64,000 nucleotides of DNA. Source: Streptomyces sp. STR69 (lineage in GTDB: Bacteria; Actinomycetota; Actinomycetes; Streptomycetales; Streptomycetaceae). Positions 24,375 through 32,060 of the stretch are shown here, in pieces. The translations under genes were made by a program, and so were the position numbers. Location of the stretch: the NCBI RefSeq assembly GCF_024519455.1, contig NZ_JALJRY010000028.1, positions 62,001 through 126,000 on the forward strand, read 5' to 3'. Position 1 is the first letter of the stretch. Every line of letters begins with the position of its first letter. A model generated the notes under the pieces. That model was not told the DNA's origin and searched no databases. It saw only the letters and a list, made by a program, of their open reading frames with translations.

Positions 24375-24686
24375 ATGCACAGCCAGGTTAGTCAGCCCGC
24401 TCCCGCTGTGAAGCTGCAGCGCGTCAAGGGTGGCGGCAACAACCCCAACCGCCTCGCCATCACCATCGCCGAGGCCGCCGAACAGCTCGGCGTCAGCTAC
24501 CAGACGCTGTGGCGGGCCATCCGTGAGGGCGAGTTCCCCGGGATCAAGATCCGCGGCCGCATCCTCGTACCCACCAAGGCGATCGAGCTGCTGATGGAGT
24601 CCGTGACCAGGTCCGGGCAGTTGGTCGACGCGGCCGACTGGACGGCTGCTTGGCGGGCCGACACCGCCGTTGCCGAGGTGGTCTGA
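24375..24686 (+). CDS. Excisionase-like HTH protein, copy 2
   Basis: The 103-residue near-duplicate of the 22438-22746 protein shares the same wHTH core (TIAEAAEQLGVSYQTLWRAI). It starts after AGGAGG. Its stop is one base from the ATG of the WhiB gene, so it leads the WhiB/Spd/TraB operon. Differences from copy 1 are mostly conservative, with a GGNN insertion near residue 20, which suggests both copies are still under selection. Confidence 0.82.
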   Translation: MHSQVSQPAPAVKLQRVKGGGNNPNRLAITIAEAAEQLGVSYQTLWRAIREGEFPGIKIRGRILVPTKAIELLMESVTRSGQLVDAADWTAAWRADTAVAEVV

Positions 24687-24687
24687 G

Positions 24688-25059
24688 ATGGCTGTCCCGC
24701 GTCGCACCGCTGTGCGCCTGTCCGCGGCGTCGAAGCCCCTCGCGGCTTCGTCCGACTGGCGAGTGCAGATGGCGGACAGGGTCGCGCGAACCGCGCCCCG
24801 CCTCGACAACGACATCGAACAGCGGGCCGCATGCGCCGGCCACAAAACCGAGCTGTTCTTCCCCCGCGAGACCGACACCGTGGCCGTCGAATACGCCAAG
24901 GCCGTGTGCCAAGGCTGCCCCGTCATGCGGGCCTGCCTGGTGCAGGCGCTGCGTAACGGCGACGAGTTCGCGGTCCTCGGCGGCACCACCCCCGCCGAGC
25001 GACGCCTGATCCGCCGTCGGCTCGCCGAGCGCAAGCGCGAAACGGGGGTTGCGGCATGA
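24688..25059 (+). CDS. WhiB-like iron-sulfur transcription factor
   Basis: The 123-residue protein has the four cysteines of a WhiB [4Fe-4S] cluster: one in ACAGHKTELFF and three in CQGCPVMRAC. The GGTTPAERR turn and a basic tail (RRRLAERKR) then contact DNA or the sigma factor. ATG 24688 follows GAGGTGG and the stop of the HTH gene. WhiB-like proteins are frequent on actinobacterial plasmids and phages; here it probably controls the tra operon it is part of. Confidence 0.92.
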   Translation: MAVPRRTAVRLSAASKPLAASSDWRVQMADRVARTAPRLDNDIEQRAACAGHKTELFFPRETDTVAVEYAKAVCQGCPVMRACLVQALRNGDEFAVLGGTTPAERRLIRRRLAERKRETGVAA

Positions 25060-25262
25060 GCACGGTCCTGCCGACCCCGAACACCTTCGTCCAGGCGCAC
25101 GGCGACCTGGCCGTGTGGTGCGGTGCGGAGTTCGACGAGTACCTCGCCGCCTGCGACCGCAGCAAGGACATCACTGAGCGCCTGGAGCGCGCGGCCGCCG
25201 TCGCGGCCCGTGGCGCGACCAGCGCCGAGATCCTCGAAGCGTTCACGGGAGGTACCCGGTGA
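25056..25262 (+). CDS. Small conserved hypothetical protein of the tra operon
   Basis: The 68-residue acidic protein has a helical middle (EYLAACDRSKDITERLERAA). Both ends overlap its neighbours by four bases (ATGA with WhiB, GTGA with the Spd-like gene), so it is translated together with them. No domain is recognised. The position suggests a small accessory protein for transfer or spread. Confidence 0.75.
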   Translation: MSTVLPTPNTFVQAHGDLAVWCGAEFDEYLAACDRSKDITERLERAAAVAARGATSAEILEAFTGGTR

Positions 25263-26497
25263 GCGTCCCAGAACTGGACACTCAAGAGACGGCCGCCGGC
25301 ATCGAGACGGAGACGGCTCTCCTGAAGGCGCAGGCCGAGGCCGACTCCATCCGCATCAAGGCCGAAGCGGAGGCGGAGAAGCAGCGGATCGCCAACGCTC
25401 GTGCGGCGATGAAGCTGGAGGCGGAACAGGCCGCGCATGCCCGGAAGATGGCGGAGCAGGAAGCGGCCCGGGTCAAGGCCGAGACCGAGGCGACGAAGAG
25501 CCAGGAGCAGGCCGAAGCACAGGCGCAGGCAGAGTCCGAGCGGGCCGAGGAGCAGCGCCGTACCGAGCGCACCTGGAAGTGGGGCGCCCGCGGCATCTAC
25601 GGCGTAGGCCTGGTGATCGCGGCGCCGGTCCAGTTCCTCGCCTTCTGGGACGAGCACCGCCCCTTCCTGCTCGCGGCTCCCGCACTGCTGGAGGGCCTGG
25701 CGCTGGTGCTGGCGTGTGGCGCCGCCTGGGCGGTCGCGCACCGGCGGGACGTCTTGCCGTACCGGGTCGGCATCATGGCCGGTGCCCTGATCGCGGCGAC
25801 CATCAATCTCTGGCACGGCCTGTCGGACCCGAAGATCGGCCTGAACGCCGGGCTGATCGGCGCGATCGCCTCCATCGGTGGTCCGTGCGTCCTCATGGCC
25901 TACGAGCACGGCATCGCCCAGCGCCGTGACGGCATCCCCTCCTGGCGTGAGCGCCGAGACATCACCAAGGCCGAGGCTGCGGCACTGGAGGCGGCCGAAG
26001 CCAAGCAGAAGGAGAAGGAGGCCGCGGAGGCGTCCCGTGCGAAGGAGAAAGCCGAGGCGCAGAAGCGGGCCGAGGAGGATCAGCGCCGCAAGGACGCCGA
26101 CCGCCAGGAGCACCACCCGGAGGTCTGGGAGGTTGCCCAGGCACTACGTTCCGCGCGCGGCGCGGAGCACGTGACCGAGCAGATCTGGGCGGATGCCTGG
26201 TACCGGGTCACCGGCTCGAAGTCGGTCGGCGTCACCCCCGACATCGAGGCCCGCTCCCGCGCCGCCCAGGCCCGTATGAAGGCCGCGATCGAGGGCCTGC
26301 TGACGGAGACCGACGAAGACGCGTTGTCGCAGGTCGAATCCCAAAAGCTGCATCAGCCGGAGAGGGACCTGAGCGCAGTCGACGGGCGCCGCTTCAACGG
26401 CGGTACCCCGCCCCGCCGCACCGCGGGTGACACGGCCCCGTACGCGCCCATTGCGCGAGCCGCGATGTCGGACACCGCGAAGCAGTCCGCCCGGTAG
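25259..26497 (+). CDS. spdB: DUF2637/Spd-like membrane protein
   Basis: The 412-residue protein has an N-terminal, highly charged Ala/Glu/Lys coiled coil (residues about 15-105). Four membrane helices follow (IYGVGLVIAAPVQFLAFW; LLAAPALLEGLALVLACGAA; VGIMAGALIAATINLW; IGAIASIGGPCVLMAYEHGI) and match DUF2637. A second charged helical region and a winged-helix-like tail end the protein. Spd proteins promote spread of plasmids between hyphal compartments. The start GTG 25259 overlaps the previous stop. Assignment to Spd is by topology and context. Confidence 0.8.
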   Translation: MSVPELDTQETAAGIETETALLKAQAEADSIRIKAEAEAEKQRIANARAAMKLEAEQAAHARKMAEQEAARVKAETEATKSQEQAEAQAQAESERAEEQRRTERTWKWGARGIYGVGLVIAAPVQFLAFWDEHRPFLLAAPALLEGLALVLACGAAWAVAHRRDVLPYRVGIMAGALIAATINLWHGLSDPKIGLNAGLIGAIASIGGPCVLMAYEHGIAQRRDGIPSWRERRDITKAEAAALEAAEAKQKEKEAAEASRAKEKAEAQKRAEEDQRRKDADRQEHHPEVWEVAQALRSARGAEHVTEQIWADAWYRVTGSKSVGVTPDIEARSRAAQARMKAAIEGLLTETDEDALSQVESQKLHQPERDLSAVDGRRFNGGTPPRRTAGDTAPYAPIARAAMSDTAKQSAR

Positions 26498-26547
26498 TCA
26501 CCGCTCGTCCCCTCCCATCTGACCACTCCCTGAAGGAGATCAGCACC

Positions 26548-27129
26548 ATGGCTCGCATCATCCGCACCCTCGCCCTGTCCGGCGCCGCCGCCACTGCCCT
26601 CCTGGGCACCGCGGGCACCGTCCACGCCGCCGCCCCCGAGCAGGCCACCGTCGCCGTCGAGGCGGCCGTCGACCGTGCGGCCGGCGCCCCGGTAACTCTC
26701 CCGTCCGGCAAGACCGTCCACGTCTGCGGATTCGACACCGCCGCCTACCGCACCGATGCCTCGCACCACGCCACCGTCGTCGCCCTTGCCGCCGACGCGA
26801 GCCCCGCGCCGGGCATGGCGGGCATCGACTCCAGCCTGCGCGCGAGCACCAACACCGGCACCGGCGCCGTCATCGGCACTCCCACGAACCTCAACCAGCA
26901 GCAGGTCCAGGCGGCCAGCGCGGGAAGCATCAGCGTCGTCGCCGCACTCGGCATCGGACTGGCGGTCTTCACCTTCGTCATGGTCAAGAAGGGCCGGATC
27001 AACGCCTGGCACGCGGTCGCGCTGGTGATGTTCGGCGTCGTCCTGGCCCCGACGACCTTCGACCCGATGCTGCAGAACCTGGGCGTCTCCGCCGCCACCT
27101 CCCTGGGCAACGTCTGGTCCGGCTTCTAG
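26548..27129 (+). CDS. Exported or membrane protein with signal peptide, tra operon
   Basis: The 193-residue protein has a clear signal peptide (MARIIRTLALSGAAATALLG, cleavage near VHAAAP). An extracytoplasmic stretch with a single Cys follows, then two C-terminal membrane helices (ISVVAALGIGLAVFTFVMV; AWHAVALVMFGVVLA). A GAAGGAGA ribosome site precedes it. It lies between the Spd-like and TraB genes, where plasmids usually carry small spread/transfer membrane proteins. No family is recognised. Confidence 0.75.
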   Translation: MARIIRTLALSGAAATALLGTAGTVHAAAPEQATVAVEAAVDRAAGAPVTLPSGKTVHVCGFDTAAYRTDASHHATVVALAADASPAPGMAGIDSSLRASTNTGTGAVIGTPTNLNQQQVQAASAGSISVVAALGIGLAVFTFVMVKKGRINAWHAVALVMFGVVLAPTTFDPMLQNLGVSAATSLGNVWSGF

Positions 27130-27149
27130 GCCACTGACCAGCGAACTAG

Positions 27150-27162
27150 TCAGCAAGCCAGC
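27150..27162 (-). promoter_or_regulatory. Candidate GntR operator upstream of the TraB gene
   Basis: The minus strand reads GCTGGCTTGCTGA, 12 of 13 identical to 24139-24151 in the GntR/HTH divergent promoter. It lies 46 bp before the traB start. The overlapping sequence GCTAGCTGGCTTGCT adds partial symmetry. Confidence 0.5.
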
Positions 27163-27207
27163 TAGCCGGGGCGCGCGACGCGCCCCGGGAGAGGGGAACC
27201 AAGGCCG

Positions 27208-29499
27208 ATGGCCATCGAAATGCACCCCCACCGAACGGGAGACAACGACGGCGACGTCGTCGACGCCGAGGTCATCGACGTCGAAGAGCCCAGCCGTGCC
27301 GAGCGGGCCAAGGCGTGGGCAGCTGATAGCCGTACGCGGGCCACGGCCGCGTTCGCCGAGCAGCGCGGCCGGGTCGCGCAGCGGCTGCAGATGTGGTTCG
27401 CGACGGCGGATGTCACCGACGAGCACCTCGCCGAGCAGATCGAGCGCAAGCGCCGCCTGGCCCAGCGGGGCAAGGAAGCCGAGGTGAGGGGCCGGATCAA
27501 GACGCTGCAGGCCCAGCTGCGAGCCGCCTCCCCCGAGGAGGCGGCCGGGATCGGCGTGCAACTGGCGGGAACGGGGTCCCAGCTCGACCTCATCGCGGGA
27601 GACGCGGACGCGGACCGGATGAAGGTCGACGACCGGTCCCTGAGCCGTGCCCGCTGGGCGAAGAAGGCCGGCCGCCTCGCGAGCGCCATCGGCGTCGTCG
27701 TGGTGTACCTGAACGTGATGACCGCCGAGCCGATGGCCGCCCTCGCGGCCATCGGCGCTGCACCCTTCGGCTGGTGGTACCTCTCCCGCCCGCTCATCGA
27801 CGACACCACGGTGCCCGACCAGACCGGTCCGGTCGACCTGACCAAGAACCCCGCAGGGATAGTCATGGTCGTGGACCAGGAGACGGGCGAGGTCGTCCCG
27901 GCGGAGGCGGCGCCGTTCGTGCCGGACACCCTGGCCGACCTCGGCAGGGTCAGCCTGCAAAAGCGGGAATCGGGCCGGGTCCAGGGCGAATCTGACCTGG
28001 TCACCGCGCTGGTCAAGGCGGGCATCATTACCGAGGCGCAGCGCGACGAGACCCACCTCGCCGGAGTGATCCAGCCGTCCGGACCGGGCTGGACAGCCAC
28101 CGTCGAACTGCCGCGCGGCGTCAAGGCATCCGCCGCGGTCAGCCGGGTCGAGGACCTCGCGTCCGCGATGCGGATCAAGAAGTCCCGCATCGAGATCTCC
28201 GCTGACACATCGGAGGAGGGCCACGAGGGCCGGTTCGTGCTGTGGGTCGCCGACGAGGACAACCCGTACGGCACCGACCGCCACCCCTCCGAGCTGATCA
28301 ACGCACCGAGTTGGGACTTCTGGCAGCAGGGCGTGCCGCTGGGGGCGGACGCCCGCCGCAACCGGCACACCCTGCACCTGATCTGGTTCTCGCTGCTCGT
28401 CGGCGGGCTGATGGGCTACGGCAAGTCCTACCTCGTCCGCCTGGTGGCGGCCGCGGCCGCGCTGGACCCGACGGTGCGGATCATCGTCATCACCGGCAAA
28501 ACCGGGCCCGACTGGGCCCCGCTGCGGCACATCGCCCACCAGTGGATCGCCGGGGCCACCCCCGAGATCATCCGGAAGGTCCTCGGGGTGATGAACACGA
28601 CCATCGAGGAGATGCAGGACCGGGGCACCGAGCTGGACCGCCTGTACGAGGAGGACCCCGAGCTCGTCCCCGAGGGGAAGATCACCCCGGATCTGGCGAA
28701 GAAGGGCATGGGCCCGGTCCTCCTGGTGGTCGACGAGCTCCAGGAGCTCCTGGACGGCGCCGCCCTCGTCCAGGTGCCGGTCGACGACGACCGCGACCCG
28801 GAGGCCGGCGGCCGGGTCAAGACCCGCTCCGGCCGCGATCTGATGGTCGAAGGCTTCGCCCGCTACGTGCGCGTGACCCGCTTCGTCGGCGGCATGGGCG
28901 CGTTCATCACCCAGCGCCCGGACGCCGACTCCGTGCCGACCAAGCTGCGCGAGGTGTGCGCCAAGCGCGCCTCCTACCGGGTCAAGGGCGACCGCAGCTC
29001 CAAGATGGTCCTCGGAGACGACGCCGTCGCGAACGGCGCCGCTCCCCATCTGCTGACCGAGGCCAGCCGCGGCGTCGTCGTCCTGGACCAGGGCAGCGAC
29101 GACGGCCACGTCACCCTCAAGGCGGACGTCATCGACCTTCCCCAGTTCAAGGAGATCTGCCTGCGCGGCCGCCAGCTGCGCGAGGAGGCGGGCACCCTCA
29201 CCGGCGACGCCGTCGACTACGGCAAGATCCACGCCGCCGAGGCCACCGCCCGCGGACTGCTCGCCGACTGCCTCGCCGTGATGGACCACGACGGCGTCGA
29301 CCGGATCCGCACCCAGCGCCTGGTCGAGCTCCTCCAGCTCCAATACCCGCTGCGCTACGGCGAGCTCGCCCCGGCGTCACTGCAGGCCCAGTTGCGCGAT
29401 GCGGGCGCCGGCACCACCCGCAAGCTCGGCGCGATAGACGGCATGGCCAATCCCAACGGCTACACGCGCGAGCAACTCGCCGACGCGGCACGCAAATAG
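27208..29499 (+). CDS. traB: TraB/FtsK-type DNA translocase
   Basis: The 763-residue protein has an acidic, helical N-terminus, a membrane segment pair around residues 155-195 (GVVVVYLNVMTAEPMAAL; ALAAIGAAPFGWWYLSRPLI), and a FtsK/SpoIIIE ATPase with Walker A GLMGYGKSYLVR (~400) and Walker B PVLLVVDELQELLDG (~505). The C-terminus is a small winged helix (DRIRTQRLVELLQLQYP), as in the TraB domain that reads clt repeats. TraB proteins pump double-stranded plasmid DNA between mycelia. A cluster of 8-bp repeats follows the gene at once, fitting a clt. Confidence 0.9.
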   Translation: MAIEMHPHRTGDNDGDVVDAEVIDVEEPSRAERAKAWAADSRTRATAAFAEQRGRVAQRLQMWFATADVTDEHLAEQIERKRRLAQRGKEAEVRGRIKTLQAQLRAASPEEAAGIGVQLAGTGSQLDLIAGDADADRMKVDDRSLSRARWAKKAGRLASAIGVVVVYLNVMTAEPMAALAAIGAAPFGWWYLSRPLIDDTTVPDQTGPVDLTKNPAGIVMVVDQETGEVVPAEAAPFVPDTLADLGRVSLQKRESGRVQGESDLVTALVKAGIITEAQRDETHLAGVIQPSGPGWTATVELPRGVKASAAVSRVEDLASAMRIKKSRIEISADTSEEGHEGRFVLWVADEDNPYGTDRHPSELINAPSWDFWQQGVPLGADARRNRHTLHLIWFSLLVGGLMGYGKSYLVRLVAAAAALDPTVRIIVITGKTGPDWAPLRHIAHQWIAGATPEIIRKVLGVMNTTIEEMQDRGTELDRLYEEDPELVPEGKITPDLAKKGMGPVLLVVDELQELLDGAALVQVPVDDDRDPEAGGRVKTRSGRDLMVEGFARYVRVTRFVGGMGAFITQRPDADSVPTKLREVCAKRASYRVKGDRSSKMVLGDDAVANGAAPHLLTEASRGVVVLDQGSDDGHVTLKADVIDLPQFKEICLRGRQLREEAGTLTGDAVDYGKIHAAEATARGLLADCLAVMDHDGVDRIRTQRLVELLQLQYPLRYGELAPASLQAQLRDAGAGTTRKLGAIDGMANPNGYTREQLADAARK

Positions 29500-29700
29500 G
29501 GACGGACCACTCGGTCCCACACCCGGTCGACCCCCGGTTGACAAGCGGAATGACCCGGTATGCACCCCGGTCGGCCTGAACGCCCACCCGGTCGGCCGAC
29601 CACTCGGACCGCCCCGCCGACAACCCACCAAACCGGTGCAAATGCGGCGCCGACCAGGGGTCGACCACCCAACCGACCGCCCATCAAACCGGAACAAACC
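29500..29700 (+). promoter_or_regulatory. Candidate clt locus (TraB recognition repeats)
   Basis: Degenerate octamers follow traB directly: ACTCGGTC 29509, ACCCGGTC 29521, CCCCGGTT 29532, ACCCGGTA 29553, CCCCGGTC 29565, ACCCGGTC 29586, ACTCGGAC 29602, then AAACCGG-type variants to about 29692. Streptomyces plasmid clt sites carry clustered 8-bp TraB recognition sequences next to traB. The core resembles the GACCCGGA repeat I recall from pSVH1. No gene is supported in this stretch. Confidence 0.65.
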
Positions 29701-29715
29701 GAACGGAGATCAGGA

Positions 29716-29919
29716 ATGACCACGACCCCCGCCGCTCAACTCGCCGCCGTCATCCAGGACTACCGGGTCAACGTGGAGCCCTTCTTCCTTGCCGGACAGA
29801 CCGACGGCGGCGCGTACGCCGTCGACCAGTGGGTCGGCCGCTGGGGCGAGGCCGCCGTGAGGGCCGCCCTGGCAGTGCTGGAGGTCCAGTTCGAGCTCAA
29901 GAAGACCGGCCGCCGCTGA
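29716..29919 (+). CDS. Small conserved hypothetical protein after TraB
   Basis: The 67-residue protein starts at ATG 29716, with a GGAG-type site upstream. It is amphipathic and mostly helical (AAQLAAVIQDYRVNVEPFFL; EAAVRAALAVLEVQFELKK). No domain is recognised. It opens the run of short plasmid-type genes between TraB and the primase. Confidence 0.7.
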   Translation: MTTTPAAQLAAVIQDYRVNVEPFFLAGQTDGGAYAVDQWVGRWGEAAVRAALAVLEVQFELKKTGRR

Positions 29920-29932
29920 CCGCCGTACGACC

Positions 29933-29969
29933 GGGGCGCCCGCCCGCCTGGACAGCACCCGGGCGCTCC
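29933..29969 (+). ncRNA. Repeated 5'-UTR hairpin, copy 1
   Basis: Stem GGGGCGCCCG / CGGGCGCTCC (one G-U pair) encloses a loop containing GCCTGGACAGCACC, then CCCCAACCCG and the AAGGAG site of the next gene. It shares loop and trailing sequence with 30317-30356 and 30999-31040. Confidence 0.6.
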
Positions 29970-30005
29970 TCCCCAACCCGATCTCGAGCCGAAGGAGTTC
30001 ACCGC

Positions 30006-30305
30006 ATGGCACTCGAAAAGGTCGCCGCCCACAACGTCCTCAAGCACGCGCAGGGCCGGCAGTCGCAGTGCGTGGCCTGGGCCGAACGGGTCGACACCAG
30101 CACCTATCGCTTCGACAAGATCACCTGCACCGAATGCGACGGCGAGGGCGGGTCGAAGGGCGAGGGGACCCACGACGAGATCCACGACCGCGTCTACCGG
30201 CACGCCACCGAGTGCAGGCAGCGCTACGAACAGCGCGCCTACCGCTGCTTCGACGCCGACCGCAAGGGCGACCGCTTCGACTGCCTCGCCGCCCTCCACC
30301 ACTGA
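30006..30305 (+). CDS. Small hypothetical protein with Cys pairs
   Basis: The 99-residue protein has a possible zinc site (CTECDGEGGSK plus later Cys) and a basic helical second half. ATG 30006 follows AAGGAG. It lies between two copies of the repeated hairpin, so it has its own leader structure. Function unknown; it belongs to the conserved small-gene train of the element. Confidence 0.7.
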   Translation: MALEKVAAHNVLKHAQGRQSQCVAWAERVDTSTYRFDKITCTECDGEGGSKGEGTHDEIHDRVYRHATECRQRYEQRAYRCFDADRKGDRFDCLAALHH

Positions 30306-30316
30306 CCCGTCCCGCC

Positions 30317-30356
30317 GGGGCGCCCCTTCCCGCCTGGACAGCACCAGGGGCGCCCC
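30317..30356 (+). ncRNA. Repeated 5'-UTR hairpin, copy 2
   Basis: The perfect 10-bp arms are GGGGCGCCCC on both sides, with loop TTCCCGCCTGGACAGCACCA. CCCCAACTCGCGCAC and the GAAGGAG site of the gene at 30395 follow. The arms are self-palindromic, so alternative or dimeric folds are possible. Confidence 0.65.
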
Positions 30357-30394
30357 ACCCCAACTCGCGCACACCGACAACGAAGGAGCACGTC

Positions 30395-30799
30395 ATGGCA
30401 GGCAAGGTCTGGCAGCCCACCGAGGCGAAGAAGTTCGCCAAGTGGGCCCGCAAGGGCGTCACCGTCTACGTCGTCTACAACATGGCGACCAACCTCGCGC
30501 CGTACGAGGACGACCAGCTCTTCAGCGCGTACACCGCGAACTGGCAGTCCCCGATCACCGGCTCCGTGATGTTCGGCCACCTGAGCGCCAATGCCCTGTG
30601 CCAGAACTTCGGCCCCGTCTACGAAGAGCCCCCGACCGGGATGCGCAACATCGCCACTCCGCCCCCGCAAGTCGACGGGCCCCTGCCCGAGGGGTACGAG
30701 GCCGTGCTCGACGAGGCCGAGATCCGTGGCCTGGACAAGCGCGTACGTGATGGCAGCGACCCCAAGAAGCGCCGCCCGCTCGGCGGCTGGCGGCTGTAG
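30395..30799 (+). CDS. Conserved hypothetical protein of the small-gene train
   Basis: The 134-residue protein has a strand-rich N-terminal half (FAKWARKGVTVYVVYNMATN) and a Pro-rich, charged tail ending KKRRPLGGWRL. ATG 30395 follows GAAGGAG. The next gene starts two bases after its stop. No membrane segment or known domain is seen. Confidence 0.7.
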   Translation: MAGKVWQPTEAKKFAKWARKGVTVYVVYNMATNLAPYEDDQLFSAYTANWQSPITGSVMFGHLSANALCQNFGPVYEEPPTGMRNIATPPPQVDGPLPEGYEAVLDEAEIRGLDKRVRDGSDPKKRRPLGGWRL

Positions 30800-30801
30800 C
30801 C

Positions 30802-30990
30802 GTGGACGCCGCCGACCGCGAGCAGCTGCTCAAGAACGCCGCGGACCTGGTCTGGCAGCACGCGAAGAGCGGCTGCGCCACCGACCCCCAGCCGATGGCG
30901 GCCGCCGTCGCCGCCGCCCGGAAGGCCGGGATCTCCCTGCAGGAGATCGCCGACTACAACGCCACCCGGACCGACCGCAACGACCTGTGA
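30802..30990 (+). CDS. Small helical hypothetical protein
   Basis: The 62-residue protein starts at GTG 30802, two bases after the previous stop. Its second half (MAAAVAAARKAGISLQEIAD) resembles a helix-turn-helix pair and may contact DNA. Coupled to the 30395 gene. Function not recognised. Confidence 0.65.
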   Translation: MDAADREQLLKNAADLVWQHAKSGCATDPQPMAAAVAAARKAGISLQEIADYNATRTDRNDL

Positions 30991-30998
30991 CAACGACC

Positions 30999-31040
30999 GG
31001 GGCGCCCCCTTCTCGCCTGGACAGCACCAGGGGGCGCCCC
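30999..31040 (+). ncRNA. Repeated 5'-UTR hairpin, copy 3
   Basis: The 11-bp perfect arms GGGGCGCCCCC / GGGGGCGCCCC enclose TTCTCGCCTGGACAGCACCA. CCCCAACCCGCGCAC and an AGGAGG site follow for the gene at 31083. The stem is longer by one pair than copy 2, with compensating bases on both sides. Confidence 0.65.
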
Positions 31041-31082
31041 TCCCCAACCCGCGCACTCGCGCACGCAGGAGGTACGTACGAG

Positions 31083-31700
31083 ATGAGCACAACCGCCCTC
31101 GCCGGAGCAAGCCGGGCTCCCCAACCCGCTGTTGAGACGCTGATCGACGTCGACGGCCTGGTCGTCGAGATCGAGCGCTACCTCGCCGCCCGGACCCGCA
31201 CCACCGCCCACCCGCTCGTCACCAAGACCACCCAGGAGCTCATCGACGAGGCGCTGCGCGGCCTTGCCTCCGCCCCGGCCGCCAACGGCTCCCCGCAACT
31301 AGCTCCGCCTCCAGCGTTCCTACGGCGCCTGCCGGATTGGGCACTGTCGATCCCTCTCGTCCGTAACCGCTTCGGCGCCGGCGGCCGCCAGATGAACACA
31401 GCCGAGCACCTGGAGCTGACCGCCCTGGTCATCGAGCGCTGGGGCTGGGCCAAGGACGGCGACCGGGGCGAGAGGGGCGAAGTCTGCATCCGCGGCGCCC
31501 AGTTCGTCCTGCTGCGCCTGGGCTACGGCGACGCCGACACCCTCCACCGCGCCAGCACCCACCTCCACCAGGTCCTCGCCCGGGGCTGCGGCGGCTCCTT
31601 CGTCGCCTGGAACGACGCCCCCGGCCGCACCAAGCAACAGGTCCTCACCCTGCTCCGCACCGCAGCCGCCGAAGCCCGCCGTGGAAGGAGCACGATCTGA
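31083..31700 (+). CDS. Conserved hypothetical protein of the small-gene train
   Basis: The 205-residue protein has an N-terminal acidic helix (LIDVDGLVVEIERYLAARTR) and a C-terminal domain starting MNTAEHLELTALVIERWGW, with AQFVLLRLGYGDADTLHRA. The second domain is often seen in actinobacterial integrated plasmids; its activity is unknown. ATG 31083 lies ten bases after AGGAGG. Its stop overlaps the next ATG (TGATG at 31698-31702). Confidence 0.72.
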   Translation: MSTTALAGASRAPQPAVETLIDVDGLVVEIERYLAARTRTTAHPLVTKTTQELIDEALRGLASAPAANGSPQLAPPPAFLRRLPDWALSIPLVRNRFGAGGRQMNTAEHLELTALVIERWGWAKDGDRGERGEVCIRGAQFVLLRLGYGDADTLHRASTHLHQVLARGCGGSFVAWNDAPGRTKQQVLTLLRTAAAEARRGRSTI

Positions 31701-32014
31701 TGGGCTGGAACATCTCCCACGGGACCAACCCGAACGGCGAGGTCCGCCGCTCCTACACCTCGGTGGACAACCTCGCGAAGCAGCTGGCCCACGTACTCCC
31801 CGCAGCGGACTGGCGGTCGATCGCGTACGTGTTCAACCGCCCCTCGGGCGATCCCTTCACCGTGCTGCCCCATGAGGCCGACCGCATCGCGAACATCCTG
31901 ATGCGCGCCGCCCATGCCCCGCTCACGCCCCGGAACTGGCAGGGCGAGGCCGAGGCCTTCGCGATGGCCGCGGCTACCGCGGCCGACGCCGACGAGCCGT
32001 GGATCTGGAGGTGA
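31700..32014 (+). CDS. Conserved hypothetical protein, coupled to the preceding gene
   Basis: The 104-residue protein, MGWNISHGTNPNGEVRRSY onward, has a strand-rich start and a helical end (EAEAFAMAAATAADADEPW). It is translated by stop-start overlap with the 31083 gene, implying joint function. No known domain. Confidence 0.7.
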   Translation: MGWNISHGTNPNGEVRRSYTSVDNLAKQLAHVLPAADWRSIAYVFNRPSGDPFTVLPHEADRIANILMRAAHAPLTPRNWQGEAEAFAMAAATAADADEPWIWR

Positions 32015-32060
32015 CTGGAGTGCCCATCACCGCTGGCGAACCGTGGCAGCGGTCGACGTG

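Noticed and set aside
26353..29343. 996-codon minus-strand frame opposite the TraB region
   Set aside because: Composition is Gly/Val/Asp-rich nonsense, mirroring TraB and its upstream gene; no motifs or ribosome site.
29933..31040. CRISPR-like array from the three repeated hairpins
   Set aside because: The repeats are separated by whole genes, not spacers, and lie in 5' leaders. No CRISPR array or cas gene was seen in the window.
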